64,000 nt of DNA from contig NZ_QBKR01000004.1 in the NCBI RefSeq assembly GCF_003054245.1, positions 151,768 through 215,767 on the forward strand, read 5' to 3'. The notes beneath the pieces were generated by a model that did no database searches, was not told where the DNA came from, and saw only the letters and a list, made by a program, of their open reading frames with translations. Numbering within the stretch: position 1 is the first letter of the stretch; every line of letters begins with the position of its first letter. The translations under genes were made by a program, and so were the position numbers. Positions 58,785 through 64,000 of this stretch are shown piece by piece. The DNA is from Melghirimyces profundicolus (GTDB lineage Bacteria > Bacillota > Bacilli > Thermoactinomycetales > DSM-45169).

Positions 58785-58895
58785 TGGAGGGAGCAACCGC
58801 CCCTCTCTCCGTCCGAACCCAAGAAATCACTATTTTTAAAGAGGGAAAGGGATTGAAAGCGAATTCATCCAATGATATACTCATCACAGATTAAA

Positions 58896-58908
58896 GAAAC
58901 GATGTTTC
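58896..58908. promoter_or_regulatory. candidate IclR-type operator upstream of the permease
   Basis: GAAAC-GAT-GTTTC, same arms and spacing as the palindrome at 57615-57627 and not found elsewhere in the regions I inspected closely. This points to a shared regulator. Confidence 0.65.
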
Positions 58909-58918
58909 TTATACAGAA

Positions 58919-58934
58919 ACGTAAGCGTTTACAA
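58919..58934. promoter_or_regulatory. candidate CcpA cre site
   Basis: ACGTAAGCGTTTACAA matches the cre consensus WTGNAANCGNWWNCAW with one mismatch. It lies 19 bases before the permease start, a position suited to catabolite repression. Confidence 0.6.
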
Positions 58935-58952
58935 CGAGGGGGGGAAGATTTC

Positions 58953-60299
58953 ATGTCATCATCATGGTTGTTTATCGGTGCGTTAGTCAGTATCCTGCTG
59001 GTGTTGTTCCTCGTGATGAAATCGAAGTGGCAAGCCTTCGTCGCCCTTCTCTTCTCCAGCTTCGTCCTCGGTCTTCTGTCCGGAATGCCCGTCAACAAAA
59101 TCATCGAATCGGTGGAGAAAGGCATGGGCGGCACTCTCGGCTTCGTGGCCGTGGTCATCGGTTTGGGTGCCATGTTCGGCCGCATGCTGGAAGTCTCCGG
59201 CGGAGCCGAGCGGCTCGCCCGGACCCTGATTGCCAGTTTCGGAGAGAAACGGGCTCAGTGGGCTCTCGCCCTGACCGGTTTCGTCGTCTCCATTCCGGTC
59301 TTTCTGGATGTCGCTTTGGTGATCCTGATTCCGATCATTTACAGCCTGGGTAAAAAGACAGGCAAATCGCTTTTGTACTACGGGATACCCTTGTTGGCGG
59401 GGTTGGCCGTCACTCACAGCTTCATTCCGCCGACACCCGGTCCCATCGCCGTTGCCGACATCATCGGCGCCGACCTGGGTTGGGTGATCCTCTTCGGATT
59501 GCTCGCCGGGATTCCGGCCACCATCATCGCCGGGCCGCTGTTCGGCCGTTACATCGCTGACAAGATCCATGCGGCGGAGCCGGAATACATGAGGGCCGAC
59601 AAGCACGAGATCGACACCAGCAGGGAATTGCCCAGCTTCTCGCTGATCCTCACCCTGATTCTGCTCCCGCTCGTGTTGATCCTGGGCAACACCCTCTCCG
59701 GCGTGATGCTTCCGGAGGGCAACTCTGTCCGCAACATTCTCACCTTCATCGGCCATCCCTTCGCCGCACTCCTGCTGGTGACGCTTCTCTCCTTCTTCAC
59801 CTTGGGGCGACTGCGGGGCTACACGAAGGAAGACGTCCAATCCATCGCCACCAAAGCCCTTGAACCGGCGGGAATCATCATCCTGATCACCGGGGCCGGC
59901 GGTGTCTTCAAGCAAGTGCTGATCGACAGCGGCGTGGGGGAAATGCTGGGATCCATGATGAAAGACTCCGGCCTCCCTCCGGTCCTGCTCGCCTTCCTGA
60001 TCGCCAGCATCATCCGTGTGGCCCAGGGTTCGGCCACGGTGGCCATGATCACCGCCGCCGGCCTGATGACCCCGATCAACGAAGCGCTCGGTCTCGCCGG
60101 CCCCCAATTGGGCCTGGTCGTGATTGCCATCGCCGCCGGTGCCACCATCGCTTCCCACGTCAACGACTCCGGCTTCTGGATGGTGAACCGCTTCTTCGGC
60201 CTCAGCGAACGGGATACCCTCCGTTCCTGGACCGTGATGGAAACGATCATCGCCCTGGTCGGATTCGCCGTGGTATTCCTTCTGAGCTTCTGCTTCTGA
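58953..60299 (+). CDS. GntP-family gluconate/galactonate permease
   Basis: 448 residues with about twelve membrane helices and the GntP pattern: GMGGTLGFVAVVIGLGAMFGRMLEVSGGA, SIPVFLDVALVILIPIIY, SFIPPTPGPIAVADIIGAD, GSATVAMITAAGLM and ASHVNDSGFWMVNRFFGLS, the last being the family C-terminal signature. It should import gluconate-like sugar acids by proton symport; galactonate is inferred from the adjoining dgoD. ATG 58953 has a G-rich site upstream. Its upstream region holds copies of the putative IclR and CcpA operators. Confidence 0.9.
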   Translation: MSSSWLFIGALVSILLVLFLVMKSKWQAFVALLFSSFVLGLLSGMPVNKIIESVEKGMGGTLGFVAVVIGLGAMFGRMLEVSGGAERLARTLIASFGEKRAQWALALTGFVVSIPVFLDVALVILIPIIYSLGKKTGKSLLYYGIPLLAGLAVTHSFIPPTPGPIAVADIIGADLGWVILFGLLAGIPATIIAGPLFGRYIADKIHAAEPEYMRADKHEIDTSRELPSFSLILTLILLPLVLILGNTLSGVMLPEGNSVRNILTFIGHPFAALLLVTLLSFFTLGRLRGYTKEDVQSIATKALEPAGIIILITGAGGVFKQVLIDSGVGEMLGSMMKDSGLPPVLLAFLIASIIRVAQGSATVAMITAAGLMTPINEALGLAGPQLGLVVIAIAAGATIASHVNDSGFWMVNRFFGLSERDTLRSWTVMETIIALVGFAVVFLLSFCF

Positions 60300-60335
60300 T
60301 TCAATAACAATGGATATCCCGCTGAAATAACCTTG

Positions 60336-60371
60336 GAAAAACTCTCGCGCACTCGGTGCGCGGGAGTTTTT
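60336..60371 (+). terminator. terminator of the permease gene
   Basis: AAAAACTCTCGCGCAC pairs with GTGCGCGGGAGTTTTT (one mismatch), followed by T's. Confidence 0.8.
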
Positions 60372-60436
60372 AAGTGGAATTCCCTCTTCAGACGGAGTGG
60401 ATCCATTCGCACGGTGGAGAACAGCGAAATGAAGCC

Positions 60437-60471
60437 AAAAAAAAGAACCGGCGGCATCGAGGCCGCCGGTT
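60437..60471 (-). terminator. terminator of trxB
   Basis: AACCGGCGGC (60446-60455) with GCCGCCGGTT (60462-60471); on the minus strand an eight-base T run follows. Confidence 0.85.
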
Positions 60472-60483
60472 TTGACGTTAAAA

Positions 60484-61434
60484 TCAGAGCGCCTGGCTCC
60501 AGTCGATGGTGGCTGCCCCTTCCAGATACTTTTCGCAGTCCATCGCCGCCATGCATCCCGTGCCCGCTGCGGTGATCGCTTGACGATAGACGTGATCCTG
60601 GACGTCTCCGCAGGCAAAGACACCTTCAACACTGGTCCGGGTGGTGCCGGGAGCCACTTTGACGTAGCCCAGTTCGTCCAAATCCAACTGTCCCTTCAGA
60701 AAATCGGTGTTGGGACGGTGGCCGATGGCCACGAACAGACCGTCGGTCTCCAACAGCTCTTCTTCGCCGGTCTCTTTATTGCGGACTTTCAGTCCCTTAA
60801 TGCCACCTTCTTCTTTCGTGACCACTTCGACGGGAACCCGGTTCATCGCCCACTTGATTTTTTCGTTGCTTTTCGCGCGGTCCTGCATGATCTTGGATGC
60901 GCGCAACTGGTCGCGACGGTGGACAATGGTCACCTCGGAGGCGAACTTGGTCAGGAAGGTCGCTTCCTCCATGGCGGAGTCACCACCGCCGACGACAATG
61001 ATTTTCTTCCCGCGGTAGAAGAAACCGTCACAGGTGGCGCAGGTGCTGACCCCCTGCCCCATGTTTTCCTTTTCGCCGGGGATGCCCAGCAATTTGGCGG
61101 AAGCGCCGGTGGAAAGGACGAGGGCCTCGCATTCCAGCTCCCCTTCCCCTTCGACATTCAATTTGAAAGGACGCTGGGACAGGTCCGCATCGGTCACCCA
61201 TCCCCGCATGAATTCGGCCCCGAAACGTTCCGCCTGTTTCCGCATATTGTCCATCAGTTCCGGACCGAGAATTCCGTCCGGGAACCCCGGGAAATTTTCC
61301 ACATCCGTGGTGGTGGTCAACTGCCCCCCGGGTTCCTGACCTTCGATGACCAGCGGCTTCATGTTGGCCCGAGCCAGATAGATGGCGGCCGTCAGTCCGG
61401 CCGGTCCGGTTCCGAGAATGATCACTTTGCGCAT
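60484..61434 (-). CDS. trxB: thioredoxin reductase
   Basis: 316 residues. FAD and NADPH-dependent reductant of thioredoxin. ILGTGPAGLTAAIYLARA is the FAD motif, CATC (residues 132-135, in VSTCATCDGFFYRG) the redox-active disulfide, VVGGGDSAMEEATFLTKFA with HRRDQLRASK the NADPH site and GVFACGDVQD the second FAD motif. ATG 61434 is preceded by AGGAGG; the longer frame has no support. A monocistronic minus-strand unit with its own terminator. Confidence 0.95.
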   Translation of the reverse strand: MRKVIILGTGPAGLTAAIYLARANMKPLVIEGQEPGGQLTTTTDVENFPGFPDGILGPELMDNMRKQAERFGAEFMRGWVTDADLSQRPFKLNVEGEGELECEALVLSTGASAKLLGIPGEKENMGQGVSTCATCDGFFYRGKKIIVVGGGDSAMEEATFLTKFASEVTIVHRRDQLRASKIMQDRAKSNEKIKWAMNRVPVEVVTKEEGGIKGLKVRNKETGEEELLETDGLFVAIGHRPNTDFLKGQLDLDELGYVKVAPGTTRTSVEGVFACGDVQDHVYRQAITAAGTGCMAAMDCEKYLEGAATIDWSQAL

Positions 61435-61574
61435 AGGAATCAAAAACCTCCTGACCTTTCCAGTGTGTCTTGGTTTGTGTTCAACGGGTCTGTTGCAGAC
61501 TGGATCACGATCCGGTTCCGTTTCCGCGAATTCCATTCCCTCTGTTTCGGTCTTTCAATCCCCGATTTCCGCAC

Positions 61575-61898
61575 TCAGTTGCAGATCCCTTTCTTTCCTT
61601 CCGCCTTCAACCGCTCGATTTCCCCGCTCTGGTCCGGCAGGGTTTGGAGAAATGCATCCAGGAAGGGATACTCTTTCCCGTCCAATGAGTAGTACACCCA
61701 CTGTCCCTGCCGCCGTTCCTTGACCAGCTTCGCGTTTTTCAGCTTCCGAACATGTTGGGACACCGCCGGTTGGGACATTTTGAGAATCTCGACCAACTCG
61801 CCCACGCAAAGATCTTCTTCCTTGAGGAGAGCGAGGATGCGGAGCCGGGTTTTGTCGGCAAGAGCCTTGTGGCAGTCCGCCAGTTGGTAGAAGTTCAT
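61575..61898 (-). CDS. ArsR/SmtB-family repressor
   Basis: 107 residues, winged helix: LADKTRLRILALLKEEDLCVGELVEILKMSQPAVSQHVRKLKNAKLV followed by the wing RRQGQWVYYSL. Cysteines occur at the N-terminus (ADCHK), in the helix DLCVGEL and at the very C-terminus (GIC); the classical ELCVCDL metal site is reduced to one Cys, so the inducer may be a metal(loid) or a thiol/persulfide. An ATATAAG inverted repeat lies just upstream of its start, and a sulfur transporter gene diverges 300 bases away. Confidence 0.85.
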   Translation of the reverse strand: MNFYQLADCHKALADKTRLRILALLKEEDLCVGELVEILKMSQPAVSQHVRKLKNAKLVKERRQGQWVYYSLDGKEYPFLDAFLQTLPDQSGEIERLKAEGKKGICN

Positions 61899-61918
61899 GA
61901 CCACCACCTCACTCCTAT

Positions 61919-61938
61919 ATATAAGCATATTCTTATAT
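61919..61938. promoter_or_regulatory. candidate ArsR operator
   Basis: ATATAAG (61919-61925), CATATT, CTTATAT (61932-61938): perfect 7-bp arms. AT-rich inverted repeats of this form are typical ArsR/SmtB sites. About 20 bases upstream of the repressor start. Confidence 0.75.
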
Positions 61939-62193
61939 TGTTGTCAAAGGAACCATGGGAAAAGAGAGGGTGTGTTCCCACCACGCGTTTTTCTGCGGGA
62001 CTTGTTGAAAATGACCTTCGGTGGATGGCATCCACCCCTTCGGGATTTTTCTTATTTTGCAGAAACTCCCGGACTTTCATCCGGGGAACCGAGGGTCGGC
62101 GTATCCTTATTTACACCGAAAAAAAGTTCATGTATGATATACAAATAATAACCAATTCCCGACTAATATAATCGGAAAAGGAGGTTTTATATC

Positions 62194-63441
62194 GTGTCGT
62201 TGTCCACCCATACCCAACCCCTGAGCGGACAACGGGAGCCCGCCCGCCCCGGCCTGCCGTCCGCACGGATCTCGGTGCTGGGGCTTGCGCTCCTCACCGC
62301 TTGGATCCTGGGTTCCGCCATTCTGGAGACTCAAGGCCTTTCACAGGGGAGTTTGTTCGGAATCGGACTTCTACTCGGATACACCCTCTATCATGCCCGG
62401 TTCGGCTTCACTTCGGCCTTCCGGCAACTCCTTTCCGTGGGACAGGGAGCCGGACTTCGTGCCCACATGCTGATGCTGTCCGTCGCCTGTCTCCTTTTCG
62501 CTCCCATTCTCTCTTTCGGGATCGGATTTTTCGGGGTGACACCTGAACCCTATGTATCCCCCGTCGGAGTCAGTGTTTTGGTGGGTGCGTTCCTTTTCGG
62601 TATCGGCATGCAGTTGGGGGGCGGTTGCGCCTCGGGAACCCTGTACGCCGTGGGAGGCGGCAGCGCTCCAGTCTTCATCACGCTGCTCGGCTTTATTGCC
62701 GGATCTGTGATCGGGGCTTGGCACTGGGGATTCTGGACCGCCCTTCCCGCCCTTCCTCCCATTTCCCTGGCGGAGAGTACCGGCCTGGGCTACGGAGGCG
62801 CCCTGGCAGTGCAACTGGCCGTGTTTGCCGGAATCGCCGGATGGACAATATGGGTCGCCCGCCGCAAAAACCCGCCGGTGATCAAACCCGTTCCGAGCGG
62901 AAAGGGATGGATTCGGGTGTTTCGAGGCGCCTGGCCTCTCTGGGTGGGTGCGTTGCTCCTGGCTGGTTTGAATGCCCTGACCCTGACCATTAAAGGGAAA
63001 CCCTGGGGGATCACTTCCGCTTTTGCGCTCTGGGGATCCAAAGTGGCGGCAGCCTTCGGTGTGGACGTTTCCCAGTGGGCGTACTGGTCGGGGGAAAAAG
63101 CCGCCGATCTGGAAAAACCGATATTGGCGGACCCCACCAGCGTCATGAATTTCGGGATCATCCTCGGGGCCATGCTGGCCGCGGCCGCTGCGGGAACCTA
63201 CGCCATCCGGAAAGTTCCGGGCCGAATCGCTCTGGCCTCCGTCTGTGGAGGACTTCTGATGGGCTATGGAGCACGCCTGGCCTATGGCTGCAATATCGGA
63301 GCTTACTTCGGCGGTATCGCTTCCTTCAGCCTCCACGGCTGGGCATGGATCGTCATGGCGTTGATCGGCACTTTCGTCGGGCTTCGCTTCCGTTCGCTCT
63401 TCGGGATGAAAAACCCTCAACCCAAGGATTCCGTCTGCTGA
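62194..63441 (+). CDS. YeeE/YedE-family sulfur-compound transporter (TsuA-like)
   Basis: 415 residues with about ten membrane helices in two repeats. GIGMQLGGGCASGTLYAVGGGS and LLMGYGARLAYGCNIGAYFGGI are the paired GGGCA and YGCNIG motifs with the cysteines that pass thiosulfate in TsuA. The first 25 residues are a hydrophilic Pro-rich extension. No TsuB/SirA-like gene is adjacent. The GTG start follows AAAGGAGG; a TATAAT box lies at about 62167. It could be controlled by the divergent ArsR repressor. Confidence 0.88.
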   Translation: MSLSTHTQPLSGQREPARPGLPSARISVLGLALLTAWILGSAILETQGLSQGSLFGIGLLLGYTLYHARFGFTSAFRQLLSVGQGAGLRAHMLMLSVACLLFAPILSFGIGFFGVTPEPYVSPVGVSVLVGAFLFGIGMQLGGGCASGTLYAVGGGSAPVFITLLGFIAGSVIGAWHWGFWTALPALPPISLAESTGLGYGGALAVQLAVFAGIAGWTIWVARRKNPPVIKPVPSGKGWIRVFRGAWPLWVGALLLAGLNALTLTIKGKPWGITSAFALWGSKVAAAFGVDVSQWAYWSGEKAADLEKPILADPTSVMNFGIILGAMLAAAAAGTYAIRKVPGRIALASVCGGLLMGYGARLAYGCNIGAYFGGIASFSLHGWAWIVMALIGTFVGLRFRSLFGMKNPQPKDSVC

Positions 63442-63470
63442 ACACCCGGTAAAAACAAGTGAAAAAAGGG

Positions 63471-63500
63471 AGGCTCCCGCTGAAGGCGGGAGCCTTTTTT
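63471..63500 (+). terminator. terminator of the YeeE-family gene
   Basis: AGGCTCCCGC (63471-63480) with GCGGGAGCCT (63486-63495), then a T run. Confidence 0.85.
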
Positions 63501-63587
63501 GAAGCCCCCCTTCTTTTTACCAGGGATTTTAATGGAAAGCGTGAGTATGAAAGACAGAATTCCCGGAAACATTACAGGTACCAATAA

Positions 63588-64000
63588 AAGCGTTGTGATT
63601 TATTGTCAGGCTCAGAAGAAGGGAAGCGTTTACCCGAAATAGCGACTTTGCTGTCCTGCCCAGCGGAGAATCAGCCTGCAAGGGCGTTCAGGGGCAAAAG
63701 CTTCTCTGTGTTGCATCCGAAGGCGTTTGCCCCTGCCCCAGCAGGAAGATTCGGAGCGGACAGTGCAACCATCCTTGCAGGACAGCATAGCGAGACCGGG
63801 GAGTGAAGCGACCCAAGCGAGACTTGTGCTCTGTGAGTGCATAGCGAGACCGGGAGTGAAGCGACCCAGGCGAGACTTGTGCTCTGTGAGTGCATAGCGA
63901 GACCGGGAGTGAAGCGACCCAGGCGAGACTTGTGCTCTGTGAGTGCATAGCGAGACCGGGAGTGAAGCGACCCAGGCGAGACTTGTGCTCTGTGAGTGCA
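63588..64000 (-). repeat. dispersed repeat family, inverted copy with expanded unit array (copy G)
   Basis: Inverted orientation. It begins AAGCGTTGTGATT (terminal repeat), then TCAGAAGAAGGGAAGCGTTTACCC, GCAAAGTCGC-type blocks in complement and about 100 bp of interior that matches copy B, then a tandem array that runs off the window. More than 410 bp, so the longest copy. Confidence 0.85.
63787..64000. repeat. tandem array of the 53-54 bp unit
   Basis: Unit 1 at 63787-63840 is 54 bp; units 2, 3 and 4 at 63841-63893, 63894-63946 and 63947-63999 are 53 bp and identical to each other; a fifth begins at 64000. The unit starts ATAGCGAGACCGGGAGTGAA and ends CTCTGTGAGTGC. No spacer sequence separates units. 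Confidence 0.95.

Noticed and set aside
63630..63948. Short proteins with repeating MHSQSTSLAW sequence in several frames
   Set aside because: They arise from reading the 53-bp tandem unit; the same peptides appear in every copy of the non-coding repeat and lack ribosome binding sites.
63787..64000. CRISPR array at the window end
   Set aside because: Units of 53 bp follow each other directly with no variable spacers, and no cas gene is near.
1..64000. rRNA operon, CRISPR or prophage structural genes
   Set aside because: No rRNA sequence, no direct repeat with spacers and no capsid, tail or terminase genes were seen; only an integrase remnant suggests past mobile DNA.

Overview
The window reads as a chromosomal segment of a GC-rich (roughly 55-60 percent by eye) spore-former-type Firmicute. 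Bacillus-like features include strong AAGGAGG ribosome binding sites with frequent TTG and GTG starts, a BmrC/BmrD-type exporter pair, LplJ, an ald-adeR pair, a split menaquinone cluster, a CcpA-like cre site and a class D type sortase substrate. GC content and gene set fit Thermoactinomycetaceae (relatives of Kroppenstedtia, Melghirimyces, Planifilum), but that placement is inference.

Layout. 1-735: two 5'-truncated genes back to back (FAD oxidoreductase, DegV) ending in a repeat. 845-3235: cydAB quinol oxidase. 3670-9028: amidase, small membrane protein, acetyltransferase and heterodimeric ABC exporter. 9293-14267: DNA and tRNA maintenance genes (ogt, queG, rnhA, COG3044 ATPase, type 4 UDG). 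14493-16932: HAD phosphatase, P1 peptidase, DUF2512 protein. 16977-22057: a degraded stretch with tRNA-Pro, an EamA remnant, an ECF sigma/anti-sigma pair, a broken VOC gene, an integrase remnant beside tRNA-Leu, a lipoprotein and a possible LysR remnant. 22058-28088: phenylacetate operon paaR-A-B-C-D-K whose distal genes are partly destroyed. 28508-33118: cbiX, acetyltransferase, cyclophilin, lplJ and an LPDTS surface protein. 33156-40578: a doubly damaged pyrH-like pseudogene, bipA, a CAP protein, a chromate transporter remnant, an oxidoreductase and an acetyltransferase. 40685-51565: menaquinone synthesis (menC, menE, then menB, menH, menD, menF, and divergent menA), split by a DUF1259 gene, a 57-residue ORF and a GrdB-family gene read through an in-frame TGA. 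51879-54638: ald and its PucR-type regulator. 54760-60299: galactonate regulon (kdgK-dgoD-eda, divergent iclR, gntP-type permease). 60484-63441: trxB, an ArsR repressor and a TsuA/YeeE transporter.

Two signals stand out. First, a dispersed non-coding repeat family (at least seven copies, about 60 to more than 400 bp) has 12-bp terminal inverted repeats (GAAGCGTTGTGA), nested inner inverted repeats and an internal 53-54 bp unit present in one, two or at least four tandem copies; several copies touch truncated genes. Second, the GrdB-like gene has an in-frame TGA in a U-x-x-C setting followed by a hairpin that fits the bacterial SECIS rules, so it is probably a selenoprotein.

The genes form coherent modules: menaquinone synthesis supplies the quinol oxidase; dehydration, phosphorylation and aldol cleavage of galactonate share an apparent IclR operator (GAAAC-N3-GTTTC) with the permease; the paa operon keeps ring activation and epoxidation but has lost the 3' parts of two downstream dehydrogenase genes.
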